A stretch of DNA of 35,941 nucleotides. Source: Bacteriovoracaceae bacterium UBA4097 (GTDB taxonomy: Bacteria; Bdellovibrionota; Bacteriovoracia; Bacteriovoracales; Bacteriovoracaceae). The position numbers were made by a program, and so were the translations under genes. The notes beneath the pieces are model-generated. The model did not search any database. It was not told where the DNA came from and saw nothing but the letters and a program-made list of their open reading frames with translations. The DNA lies in NCBI GenBank assembly GCA_002381765.1, contig DFXX01000098.1, forward strand, positions 1 through 35,941. Direction: 5' to 3'. Below are positions 13,570-20,935 of this stretch, one piece after another; positions within the stretch are counted from its first letter, which is position 1, and each line of letters starts with the position of its first letter.

Positions 13570-14597
13570 TGAAAAAAAATCAAAAGATAAAGCTCTATCT
13601 TTTCTTCTCTTTCTTGATTGCAACGGTAGTATTTGGAATACTTTTTCCTAGACTCACGCTGCCATTTGGTTTTGCCTACATTGTATATCTTATCGCTAAA
13701 CCTTTTACCTTGAGATTAACCACGGGAAATAGAAAACAGCGAATCATCTACTCGGCACTCTTAACTATTGCTTCCTGTTTTATAATCTTTCCCTTAGTAG
13801 CTTCTCTCTACAATATGGGTGGAGATTTCTCGATAATATCTGAACGTTTGCCAGAGGTTCAAAAAATTCTACAAGACAAATTCTTCGCATTTAAGGTTTC
13901 AGTCTTTGAGCGTTTTGGTATTCGAATCAATATGGACCCGGTTACACTTGTGATGACCCGCCTGGAGTTAATGGGAGCACAATTTCTTGAAGAGATACCC
14001 ACTTATATCTCCTCAGTCTTGGAATGGATCCTTTTGGTTCCGCTTTTTTTGTACTTCTTCTTCAGGGAGAGTAATCGCTTCAGCTCCTGGATCATGGAGT
14101 CGATACCCAATCCTATCTTTGAAAAAACCTATGTCTTATTCTCCCAATTTAATACTAAATTTGGTGAATACATCATGGCGAAGTTTATCGAGGCGACTAT
14201 ACTTGGTACCCTGGTAACCATAGGTCTATTGATCATTGGCTTTCCCTATCCCTTTATTTTGGGATTTGTAGCCGGTATCACAAATATCTTGCCCTATATT
14301 GGTCCTCTTATCGGATTTATACCGGCATTTTTCATCGCTATTCTGGCAAATGATCCCAAGGTGACTATGCTCAGCATGATCATGGTTTATACTTTGGCCA
14401 ATCTTATTGATATGGTATTAGTATTTCCCTTGTTAGTTTCCAAGATTGTTAATCTTCACCCTATCGTAGTGGTTGTTAGTATCATTATTGGATCCCAGCT
14501 AGGTGGCATTGTGGGTATGATTATCATCATCCCGTTTATTGCTTTTTTTAAAATTTTGTTTCGAGAAGTTTACCAAGACTTGTCAGTTCATTTATGA
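13569..14597 (+). CDS. AI-2E family (PerM/YdiK) transporter
   Basis: The 342-residue inner-membrane protein has about eight hydrophobic segments and a polar central region near residues 85-145, the usual plan and length of the PerM/AI-2E exporter superfamily. The C-terminal half reads GFVAGITNILPYIGPLIGFIPAF, the family signature, followed by QLGGIVGMIIIIPF. Members include a TqsA quorum-signal exporter and Na+/H+ antiporters, so the substrate cannot be given. It overlaps the upstream gene by one base and lies seven bases ahead of bamD. Confidence 0.9.
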   Translation: MKKNQKIKLYLFFSFLIATVVFGILFPRLTLPFGFAYIVYLIAKPFTLRLTTGNRKQRIIYSALLTIASCFIIFPLVASLYNMGGDFSIISERLPEVQKILQDKFFAFKVSVFERFGIRINMDPVTLVMTRLELMGAQFLEEIPTYISSVLEWILLVPLFLYFFFRESNRFSSWIMESIPNPIFEKTYVLFSQFNTKFGEYIMAKFIEATILGTLVTIGLLIIGFPYPFILGFVAGITNILPYIGPLIGFIPAFFIAILANDPKVTMLSMIMVYTLANLIDMVLVFPLLVSKIVNLHPIVVVVSIIIGSQLGGIVGMIIIIPFIAFFKILFREVYQDLSVHL

Positions 14598-14604
14598 GGA
14601 ATAC

Positions 14605-15339
14605 ATGAGATATCTTTTTTTAATCTTATTCTTAGTTGGTTGTGCTTCTGATTCTCAGGATGGGCGCACACAAGCGGAGAAACTCTTTAAAGAAGCTGAA
14701 GAATTGGTTAAAGCTGAGAGATATATTCTTGCCACCGAAAAGCTTAATGAAATCAAGACTCAACATCCTTATTCCTTTTACGCCACACCTGCCGAACTCC
14801 TTCAGGCCGATGTTCTCTTCAAGCAGGAAAACTATATTGAAGCTGCCGCAGCTTATCTCTTATTCCGTGATTTTCACCCAAGACACGAGAAAATCCCTTA
14901 TGTAGTTTCTCGTATAGCAGAATCCTACTATAAGCAAATTCCAGATACTATCGATCGTGACCTGGATGCGGCCCTTGAGTCGATTAAGTACTATGAAGAA
15001 ATTCTGCAGAAGTATCCTGACAGCAGTTACAAGAAGACTGCTCAAAAACGCATAAAATCTGCTAAAACAATGCTAAGAGAAAAAGATCTCTACATTGCAG
15101 ACTTTTACTTTAAAACTAAGAAGTATTCGGCTGCGAGATACTGGTATTTGGATATCTTGTCCCATCACCGAGACTCTAAAACTCGTGACCATGCGAAATC
15201 TCGCACGATATTAGCTACTTATGAATTAAAAGAGTGGAAGGCCTGTTTAGATTTTGTAGAAAAGTTTTACCAAAATGTTGAAAAAGAAGCCCCTAAGGCA
15301 ATAAACTCTGTAAAAGAGAAATGTAAGAGCAAAATTTAA
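14605..15339 (+). CDS. bamD: Outer membrane assembly lipoprotein BamD
   Basis: From the ATG at 14605 the protein is 244 residues with a lipoprotein signal MRYLFLILFLVGC (lipobox LVGC, Cys13), followed by TPR helices: AEKLFKEAEELVKAERYILA, YEEILQKYPDSSYKKTAQ and FKTKKYSAARYWYLDILSHH. The length and TPR layout match BamD, an essential part of the BAM complex that folds beta-barrel proteins into the outer membrane. GAGGA lies five bases before this ATG. The frame is open from 14539, but that start would bury the signal peptide and overlap the permease. Confidence 0.9.
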   Translation: MRYLFLILFLVGCASDSQDGRTQAEKLFKEAEELVKAERYILATEKLNEIKTQHPYSFYATPAELLQADVLFKQENYIEAAAAYLLFRDFHPRHEKIPYVVSRIAESYYKQIPDTIDRDLDAALESIKYYEEILQKYPDSSYKKTAQKRIKSAKTMLREKDLYIADFYFKTKKYSAARYWYLDILSHHRDSKTRDHAKSRTILATYELKEWKACLDFVEKFYQNVEKEAPKAINSVKEKCKSKI

Positions 15340-15355
15340 TTTTCAGGAGATCAAG

Positions 15356-16087
15356 TTGGAAAATGTTAAATTGAATGACCTGCTGAAAAAAGCCAAAGAA
15401 TCCTTTCAAAAAAATGATTTGAAGACGGCGAGCCTTCTGCTTAATGAAATAATCGATCAGAATCCAAATTCAACCGAGGCGTTCTTCTACCTCGCTAATG
15501 TCTTCCACGTTAAAGGGGAGCTAGGTAAGGCCATTAAAGCTTTCCAGAAGGTCCTGGAGCTTGATTCTCACCATACCGATGCAGCTATCTCTCTTTCGGT
15601 TATCTATAATGACATCGGCCGATATGAGGAAGCTAAGGCAATTTTCGAGAAGGCCAATAACCAGGTGAAGAATACTCACCAACAAGGCATCTCAGATCCT
15701 CACCTAAACCGCAAATTTTCTCTCAAGCACTATGAAATTGCTGAGATGTATGTATCTTACAATCGTTGTGAAGAAGCCTTATTCGAATATAATAAGGCCG
15801 TTGCCCTAGATCCCGACAATTTAGAAATTAGAATCAAGGTCGCCAAGGCCTATACTAAAAAAGGCTTTATCTCTAAAGCCTTTGAAGAACTAAAGCGCTT
15901 AAAGAATGAGCATCCGGGCTATATGCCAGCCAGAATTGCTTTGGGTCTGCTTTATTATGGAAATGGAAATATCATTGAAGCCCAGGCCGAGTGGCAGAAT
16001 GTTTTAAGTCGTGAACCTTCTCATCCAGAGGCCATCATGTATATGAACCTATCTCGCAGTGCTACGGAAACGACTATTGGCCTATAA
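15356..16087 (+). CDS. TPR repeat protein
   Basis: The 243-residue protein starts at TTG 15356 with AGGAG six bases upstream. It is built almost wholly of TPR units (NSTEAFFYLANVFHVKGELG, HHTDAAISLSVIYNDIGRYE, CEEALFEYNKAVALDPDNLE, EAQAEWQNVLSREPSHPEA). It has no signal peptide or membrane helix, so it is probably a cytoplasmic scaffold. It is the last gene of the operon running from 12308, 16 bases after bamD and ending just before a strong terminator. The binding partner is unknown. Confidence 0.88.
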   Translation: MENVKLNDLLKKAKESFQKNDLKTASLLLNEIIDQNPNSTEAFFYLANVFHVKGELGKAIKAFQKVLELDSHHTDAAISLSVIYNDIGRYEEAKAIFEKANNQVKNTHQQGISDPHLNRKFSLKHYEIAEMYVSYNRCEEALFEYNKAVALDPDNLEIRIKVAKAYTKKGFISKAFEELKRLKNEHPGYMPARIALGLLYYGNGNIIEAQAEWQNVLSREPSHPEAIMYMNLSRSATETTIGL

Positions 16088-16110
16088 ATTAGCATTGAAA
16101 TTTTGAGCAA

Positions 16111-16140
16111 AAAAAAGCCCCTCGAAGAGGGGCTTTTTTA
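16111..16140. terminator. Bidirectional intrinsic terminator
   Basis: GCCCCTC-GAA-GAGGGGC, extended by an A-T pair, is flanked by six A on the left and six T on the right. It therefore gives a U-run on both strands. It serves the plus-strand TPR gene ending at 16087 and the minus-strand fliW ending at 16142. Confidence 0.93.
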
Positions 16141-16141
16141 A

Positions 16142-16690
16142 TTAAGCTTCAAGTGTTCTAGAATTCGGAGAAGCTGGCTTAAGATCGCCGCTCTCAAGAG
16201 TAATGCTTGGCTCATAAGTAGTTCGACGAGCATCGTCTGAACTGAAGTTCACGATGTAAGTCTTGAGCTCTTTATACATCTCATGCTTAACAGATAGCTT
16301 GCTGTCTTGAAGAACGATTTGTTTGCCAACTTTTTTATGAGAGTTGATAACAACCGGAGCCTTCAGGTTAGCCGACATTTCTGTAACATTGGCCGGGATC
16401 GTTAAGATTGAATAAAGCTTGGCTGTTTGCAAAGACTCAAGCTCCAGACCGTTAAGATCTGCAGGGAGTAACTTCGCCATATAATCTGGTTTGAAAATTT
16501 TTGGTTCGATAATAGGAAAAGCAACCTTCTCATCTTCAATGCTTTGGAGCCAAAGGATAAGAGTGCTGTCACCTGGATCAACCACGAAATATTTCTTTAG
16601 ACTTTCAAAACCTAGGAGACCCTCCATAAAGGTAATGATGTCATCGGGGTTAACTTCAAGTTCCCCAAATCGTGTGGTTTTGACTTTCAC
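16142..16690 (-). CDS. fliW: Flagellar assembly factor FliW, CsrA antagonist
   Basis: The 182-residue protein starts with GTG 16690, with GGAGG seven bases upstream. The N-terminal 140 residues match FliW: TRFGELEVNPDDIITFMEGLLGFE (split here as TRFGELEV and ITFMEGLLGFE), WLQSIEDEKVAFPIIEP and AKLYSILTIP. FliW binds and inhibits CsrA and in turn binds flagellin, so flagellin export frees or occupies FliW and adjusts translation of CsrA targets. The last 35 residues are a polar extension beyond the usual length (~150). It is encoded just after csrA, the standard pairing, and ends at the bidirectional terminator. Confidence 0.95.
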   Translation of the reverse strand: MKVKTTRFGELEVNPDDIITFMEGLLGFESLKKYFVVDPGDSTLILWLQSIEDEKVAFPIIEPKIFKPDYMAKLLPADLNGLELESLQTAKLYSILTIPANVTEMSANLKAPVVINSHKKVGKQIVLQDSKLSVKHEMYKELKTYIVNFSSDDARRTTYEPSITLESGDLKPASPNSRTLEA

Positions 16691-16710
16691 TGGGCTTCCT
16701 CCAAAATGAA

Positions 16711-16731
16711 ATGGTAAGGTATTCTTACCAT
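16711..16731. repeat. Inverted repeat in the csrA-fliW gap
   Basis: ATGGTAA-GGTATTC-TTACCAT has seven-base perfect arms. In the csrA-fliW mRNA it would be a hairpin about 20 bases before the fliW start. On the minus strand TTGACT and TATGGT (spacing 16) overlap it and could be a weak internal fliW promoter. Confidence 0.4.
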
Positions 16732-16779
16732 AGCACTTTGATGGTATCAGTCAACAGCTTAAATGATCAAGGAGGAAAA

Positions 16780-17010
16780 TTATTTCTTCTTGAGCTCTTC
16801 ACCTAGGCGCGCTATGTCAGACATGCTTGCCTGAACTGCTTCAGTGTTTTGGTCTTGAATAGCCTGGTAGACTTCTTCTCTATGAATTTTAGTTTCTTTA
16901 GGGGCCTTGATACCAAGACGCACTTGCTTGCCTTTAATTTGCACAACGACAATTTTTATATTGTCATCAATGGCAATGCTTTCTCCTAGCTTCCGTGTCA
17001 GAACGAGCAT
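16780..17010 (-). CDS. csrA: Carbon storage/translational regulator CsrA
   Basis: From the ATG at 17010 the protein is 76 residues, beginning MLVLTRKLGESIAI with the RNA-binding Leu4 and Arg6. It continues VRLGIKAPKETKIHREEVY with the second RNA-contact region (Arg in IHREEVY). It then has a C-terminal tail longer than in E. coli CsrA (61 residues), like CsrA proteins that are controlled by FliW. A dimer binds GGA-containing hairpins in mRNA leaders, often at the ribosome binding site, to block translation. AAGGA lies eight bases upstream. An upstream in-frame extension to 17037 is rejected because homologues start at MLVL. Confidence 0.97.
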   Translation of the reverse strand: MLVLTRKLGESIAIDDNIKIVVVQIKGKQVRLGIKAPKETKIHREEVYQAIQDQNTEAVQASMSDIARLGEELKKK

Positions 17011-17017
17011 GTGTTTG

Positions 17018-17025
17018 ATCCTTGT
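17018..17025 (-). promoter_or_regulatory. Candidate CsrA binding site at the csrA ribosome binding site
   Basis: The minus strand reads ACAAGGAT, matching the ACARGGAU core of the E. coli CsrA SELEX consensus at all eight positions. It contains the AAGGA used as Shine-Dalgarno for csrA. This suggests autorepression. Confidence 0.5.
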
Positions 17026-17132
17026 CTTTCGTGTCAAGAATATGACTAACTCAATAAACTTTTCTGTTGCGGCTTGATTTATTACATTTCTATGGGGAAA
17101 AGCAAGATAATTTAATAAAAATGTTAAGAATA

Positions 17133-17150
17133 GGTAATAATTTTATTACC
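17133..17150. repeat. Perfect palindrome across the flgL stop codon
   Basis: GGTAATAA-TT-TTATTACC has perfect eight-base arms and contains the flgL TAA. In the mRNA it is a short AT-rich stem at the flgL-csrA junction. It could slow 3' decay, separate expression of csrA from flgL, or be a protein-binding palindrome. Confidence 0.45.
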
Positions 17151-18135
17151 TGAGGAAATCCATCAGACTTGTATTCATGAGATTTGAACTAGCTTTGTAG
17201 CTAGCCTTAAGAACGTTCTGCTCTTTCTGAAGGTCAGAGAAGAGTTCGGCTACATCCGCATCTTCGATTTTGCTTTTATGCGCTTCATTGAGAAGTTTGG
17301 TCTTCTCAATATTGGTCTCAGCATTAGAAATGGTATTGGTCAGTGCTCCCACTTCAGTTCGATAGGCCACCACGCGGTTAATGCTGTCATCCAATCTTTC
17401 TAACAGGCCTTGAATAACTTCAGGGCTATCGGTCAAAAGTGCGTTCTCGAGGGCACGGAGTTCATCAAAAATGCTAATGGCCACTTCTTCGCCTTCATCA
17501 CTAGATGCCGGGCCCCGATTGGGATTATCCGGAGTGAGATCGATATCTTGCTTTAGATCGAGTTGTGATCTTTCTAATGGCTTTTTGCTCTTGGCAAAAA
17601 AGAGATCTTGGCCGGTAAGATTAATGGGAATATAGACATCTTTATTAATTTCTATATTAATTTTATTGTTATCACCGTGGTACTTACCCTCTTCATTGAA
17701 AGGACGAGTGAGGATCTTCTGTCCTGAAAAGAGATAACGATTTCCCATGCGCTTATTGGCCATGCTCAGGACCTGTTGCCTGATCTGATGAATTTCCTTG
17801 GCCACACCTTGTCTGATTTCTGGCCCATAGATAGAGGAAGCCTGACCAACGGAAAGTTCCTTTGCCTTGACCAGAGAATCGGTGATCTCTTCCAGAACGT
17901 TTTCAGTAAAGGAGAGTTGAGTTTGCGCGAAATTGAGATTTCTGAGGTACTGACCAGCATCGATATTTTGCGAACGAATAGCAAGAAGCTCAACATTTCC
18001 CACAGGATCATCAGAAGGCTTAGAAACCCTCTTTAAGGTGGACCCCTTCATTTGCAAGTCTTCAACCTTACCCTTGGCCTTACCAACAGCATAGTTGATG
18101 GCATGGACCGAGCTATTTTCAGAAACTCTGCTCAT
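17146..18135 (-). CDS. flgL: Flagellar hook-associated protein 3 (HAP3)
   Basis: The 329-residue protein is a typical FlgL. The N-terminal helical D0/D1 region reads KRVSKPSDDPVGNVELLAIRS and ANKRMGNRYLFSGQ. A variable centre follows, and the C-terminal helix reads AELFSDLQKEQNVLKASYKAS then LMDFLR. FlgL joins the hook-FlgK junction to the flagellin filament and is exported by the flagellar type III system. It lies ten bases after flgK with a purine-rich ribosome binding site. Its stop codon is within a palindrome. Confidence 0.94.
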   Translation of the reverse strand: MSRVSENSSVHAINYAVGKAKGKVEDLQMKGSTLKRVSKPSDDPVGNVELLAIRSQNIDAGQYLRNLNFAQTQLSFTENVLEEITDSLVKAKELSVGQASSIYGPEIRQGVAKEIHQIRQQVLSMANKRMGNRYLFSGQKILTRPFNEEGKYHGDNNKINIEINKDVYIPINLTGQDLFFAKSKKPLERSQLDLKQDIDLTPDNPNRGPASSDEGEEVAISIFDELRALENALLTDSPEVIQGLLERLDDSINRVVAYRTEVGALTNTISNAETNIEKTKLLNEAHKSKIEDADVAELFSDLQKEQNVLKASYKASSNLMNTSLMDFLR

Positions 18136-18145
18136 AACCTAAACC

Positions 18146-19612
18146 TTATCCCAGTAGTCCCAGGACTGCTTTAAACATCTCATCTGAAGCTTTGATGACC
18201 TTAGCTGAGGCTTCATAAGCGTTCTGATACTTAATCATATTGGCAGCTTCCTCATCCAGAGAGACTCCTGAAAGTCGCTCTTTAAATGATTTTGCCTGAG
18301 CGAGAATACCCGCTGATTGTTCTTCATCAATTTTTGATTTCCCGGTTTGAAGACCGATGTTACCCACCGATTTAAGAAACTGCTCTTCGAAAGTCGTGGT
18401 CCCGCCACCAAGCACTTTTTCATGCTGAAGCTTTGATACGGCCAGGGCCACTCGGTTATCCCCGGGGCTATTAGGAGAAATGGCAGTGGCAATATTATTA
18501 ACATCTGCTTCGATCTCATCCGAGATTCGGATGTATTCAGCAGCACGTTTTAAATTAAGTGGCTCTTTAAAGAAATTAATTCCAGTAACTTTTTGAGGAG
18601 CTGCATGGGGAAGAGCATTTCCCTGGGCATCAACCGGCACGGGATGATTGGCAAAGCCTTTGCGGTGAATGGCATTGGTCGCAAGAACTAATCCATGAGC
18701 TAGTTCATCCAGCTGCTTTTCCAGATCTTCAATTTCGATATTTCTTGTTTTAAGTTGCGCCCCTAGTGTTCCACCGCTAACCCGATCTGAAATAGCTACG
18801 CCGGGTCTTGCGGCAAAAAAGACTTCCATGTGTCCGCGATCGGTGGAGTCTTCTTCGGATCTCACACTTTCACCAGCAACCAGCTTTTGAGCGAGTCCAC
18901 CAGAGACGATAGAACCCACACCTTCGATGCTTACCACAAACTGACCCTGATTATCACTGTAAGTGGTAAGGGGGAAAAACTCAGTTAGGGTGCGAAGAGC
19001 ATTGTCACGCTGATCTCTCAAATCATTGGCCATGCCTCCGGAAACTTCTTCTATATTGATCTCTTTATTGAGAGTCGCAATGGTCTGGGTAAGACTATTA
19101 ATCTCATCAACAGAGAGAGCTATTTTTTTATTAATACTACCGCGAACATCATCGAGACTTTTTTGAATACGATGAAAATCACCGGTTACGATCTTGGCAT
19201 TTTCTTTTACCACGTTTCGAACCGTCTCATTTTCCGGTTGATTGGAGAGTTCACGAAAGGAGTTGAAAAAGCGGTTTAAGACCTTATTCATACCTTCAGA
19301 GTTGATCTCATTGAAGATTTCTTCAATATGAGTTAACTGAAGGGTGCGTTCCTTATTGAACTCATGATTAGTGATGGAGTTATTAAGTTTTTTATCGACC
19401 AATTCATCATGAGCACGTCGGATAGTTTGAATTTCCACTCCGGTTCCCATAACGTAGTTGCCTTCCGGGAGTGAGATTCCGGTTTTAGTACGCACTTCCT
19501 GACGAGAGAATCCTTCCGTATTGGCATTGGCAATATTATGCGAAGTCGTCGACATGGACTTCTTGGCAGTAAATAGGCCGGATTTTCCGATATTCAGTAA
19601 GTCAACGCCCAA
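18146..19612 (-). CDS. flgK: Flagellar hook-associated protein 1 (HAP1)
   Basis: The 488-residue protein starts at TTG 19612, with AGGGGA six bases upstream. The N-terminus has the rod/hook-type signature KSMSTTSHNIANANTEGFSR, and the C-terminus has EEAANMIKYQNAYEASAKVI ending in VLGLLG. FlgK caps the hook and forms the first junction zone before FlgL and the filament. It is exported with the FlgN chaperone, encoded immediately upstream. Length and both terminal motifs are normal. Confidence 0.95.
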   Translation of the reverse strand: MGVDLLNIGKSGLFTAKKSMSTTSHNIANANTEGFSRQEVRTKTGISLPEGNYVMGTGVEIQTIRRAHDELVDKKLNNSITNHEFNKERTLQLTHIEEIFNEINSEGMNKVLNRFFNSFRELSNQPENETVRNVVKENAKIVTGDFHRIQKSLDDVRGSINKKIALSVDEINSLTQTIATLNKEINIEEVSGGMANDLRDQRDNALRTLTEFFPLTTYSDNQGQFVVSIEGVGSIVSGGLAQKLVAGESVRSEEDSTDRGHMEVFFAARPGVAISDRVSGGTLGAQLKTRNIEIEDLEKQLDELAHGLVLATNAIHRKGFANHPVPVDAQGNALPHAAPQKVTGINFFKEPLNLKRAAEYIRISDEIEADVNNIATAISPNSPGDNRVALAVSKLQHEKVLGGGTTTFEEQFLKSVGNIGLQTGKSKIDEEQSAGILAQAKSFKERLSGVSLDEEAANMIKYQNAYEASAKVIKASDEMFKAVLGLLG

Positions 19613-19630
19613 GGCTTGTCCCCTGTTTAC

Positions 19631-20137
19631 TTATCTATTGAGCGAACGGGTTAATCCATCAGCTCCATAGGTGGTATATGCTTTCTTTCCAGTAAATCCT
19701 TGCTTGATTTCCTTAAGAGACAGCAGAGATTTATTCAAGAAGACTTGATTCTTCTTATTCTGCTCCTGAATCTTTTCTACGATATCAATCAGAAGGCTGT
19801 TGAGGTTTTTAAGAGCAGGGATAGCAGATTTCTTTTCGATATCTGCAAAAGCGGTGAGGAGGTCACCCGCCTTGAATATAGGTTGAGCGAATACACCGCT
19901 ATCATTGAGCTCTTCAATCAGAGCACTGCGATCTTTTTCAAGCTCACCAATTTTAGAAATAATTTCTTCCTTAAGCGGAAGCATCTCTTCGAGCTTGTCG
20001 ATATCGCTGGCCAGAAGGGTGAGATATTCGTCACAGGTGAGATCGAATAACTCTTTATGGAGTTCGCAAAAACCTTCCCAAACGATAAGTGTTCGTTGGT
20101 AATACAGTTTTATTTCATCTCTGTGAGCATCCATCAT
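19631..20137 (-). CDS. flgN: Flagellar export chaperone FlgN
   Basis: The 168-residue, mainly helical protein has the FlgN layout: long coiled helices (LASDIDKLEEMLPLKEEIIS) and a C-terminal segment ending TYGADG with Leu/Arg residues after it, a motif kept in FlgN for partner binding. FlgN binds FlgK and FlgL in the cytoplasm and delivers them to the export gate. Two consecutive ATG codons (20137 and 20134) follow AAGGA, and either could be used. It sits between flgM and flgK, the common order. Confidence 0.85.
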   Translation of the reverse strand: MMDAHRDEIKLYYQRTLIVWEGFCELHKELFDLTCDEYLTLLASDIDKLEEMLPLKEEIISKIGELEKDRSALIEELNDSGVFAQPIFKAGDLLTAFADIEKKSAIPALKNLNSLLIDIVEKIQEQNKKNQVFLNKSLLSLKEIKQGFTGKKAYTTYGADGLTRSLNR

Positions 20138-20148
20138 TTCTTCTTCCT

Positions 20149-20475
20149 TTAAAATTCAGAATTCAGAATCTTGTCTGCCAGGGCGTCGTAATCCACTTCA
20201 TAAGTACCAGCTTGAATCTGTGCCTTTAGGCGAGCGATCTTTTCAGAATTATCTGTTTCTGGAGCAGCAGTGGCTGCTTTCTTAATCCGAGAAAAATCTT
20301 TAATGCCTTCGGGAATGCTGACTTTAGCATCCGTTCCGGTTTTATCTGAAATTTCAGTAGCTCTCTCAGTAGTGTTGCGTTTAATAGAGTCAACGCCTGT
20401 GCCATTCTTGGCAGCTTCTGTCTGAGGACTTCTACCACGCGGGAAAAATGTTGAACGGGTATCGATGCTACTCAT
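20149..20475 (-). CDS. flgM: Anti-sigma-28 factor FlgM
   Basis: The 108-residue protein has a disordered, Thr/Lys-rich N-terminal half and a C-terminal FlgM domain (SEKIARLKAQIQAGTYEVDY then DALADKIL). FlgM holds sigma-28 (FliA) inactive until the hook is complete, when it is exported and late genes switch on. GGAG lies seven bases before the ATG. It overlaps flgJ by eight bases. Its presence supports a working sigma-28 in this genome. Confidence 0.92.
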   Translation of the reverse strand: MSSIDTRSTFFPRGRSPQTEAAKNGTGVDSIKRNTTERATEISDKTGTDAKVSIPEGIKDFSRIKKAATAAPETDNSEKIARLKAQIQAGTYEVDYDALADKILNSEF

Positions 20476-20818
20476 GGGTATTCTCCTTGGCCATTGTCGT
20501 CATTCCTTGACGATCAATTGGATGCGAGTTCTTTAAATAATGTTTCAGGTGCTGAGGCACAATCTGATCCAGGATCACTTTCTTCACTCCTAAACCGCTA
20601 TCAGACTTGGCCATGATTTCGGCACGTTCCTGATCGAGGAGAGAGTTGTAATAGTCCATGGAAGATGAGTCAGGGGCCTCTTTAGGGATAGTCTTTCTCA
20701 TCTCTTTAAGCATATGTGATGTGAAGCTGGTTTCCATGCCTTCAGCAATCTCTTCATATGGTTTAACAGGATTTATTCTTTGGGAAGAAGTGTTTGTAGA
20801 GCTGGGAATTATCTTCAC
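20468..20818 (-). CDS. flgJ: Rod-binding protein, FlgJ N-terminal type
   Basis: The 116-residue protein starts with GTG 20818. It contains the FlgJ rod-domain signature GMETSFTSHMLKEMRKTIP and MDYYNSLLDQERAEIMAKS. It ends without the C-terminal muramidase found in enterobacterial FlgJ, so a separate hydrolase must open the peptidoglycan for the rod, as in many non-enteric bacteria. The start has no ordinary Shine-Dalgarno sequence apart from AGGA in a candidate CsrA site nine bases upstream. It overlaps flgM by eight bases. Confidence 0.9.
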   Translation of the reverse strand: MKIIPSSTNTSSQRINPVKPYEEIAEGMETSFTSHMLKEMRKTIPKEAPDSSSMDYYNSLLDQERAEIMAKSDSGLGVKKVILDQIVPQHLKHYLKNSHPIDRQGMTTMAKENTHE

Positions 20819-20825
20819 TCGTTAC

Positions 20826-20832
20826 CATCCTG
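20826..20832 (-). promoter_or_regulatory. Candidate CsrA site at the flgJ ribosome binding site
   Basis: The minus strand reads CAGGATG, with its AGGA nine bases before the flgJ GTG. It is the only Shine-Dalgarno-like sequence for flgJ, so CsrA bound here would compete with ribosomes. Confidence 0.5.
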
Positions 20833-20840
20833 GTTTCTTG

Positions 20841-20863
20841 GGTCCTTTCATCCTGAAGGGACC
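20841..20863 (-). promoter_or_regulatory. Hairpin with GGA loop, candidate high-affinity CsrA site in the flgJ leader
   Basis: On the minus strand GGTCCCTTCA-GGA-TGAAAGGACC is a ten-pair stem (one G-U) with GGA as the exact apical loop inside CAGGATG. GGA in a hairpin loop is the preferred CsrA target. A second CAGGATG lies 16 bases downstream at the ribosome binding site, the usual two-site arrangement for one CsrA dimer. Confidence 0.6.
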
Positions 20864-20888
20864 TTTTTAGAGTGTATCATTTTTCAGA

Positions 20889-20911
20889 CTGGGAGTGTTA
20901 GTGAAAAACTC
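20889..20911. repeat. Inverted repeat in the flgI-flgJ gap
   Basis: GGGAGT and ACTCCC form six-base arms around an 11-base loop. No T-run follows on either strand, so it is not a classic terminator. It may stabilise the 3' end of the upstream part of the flagellar message. Confidence 0.35.
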
Positions 20912-20935
20912 CCATAGGAAATTTTGACCTAGCTG

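Noticed and set aside
17022..17050. TTGACA in the csrA leader as a -35 box
   Set aside because: No acceptable -10 lies 16-18 bases downstream; that position falls on the csrA start.
20841..20868. Hairpin plus TTTTT on the plus strand, looking like a terminator
   Set aside because: No plus-strand gene lies upstream, and on the strand that is transcribed no T-run follows. The GGA loop suits a CsrA site better.
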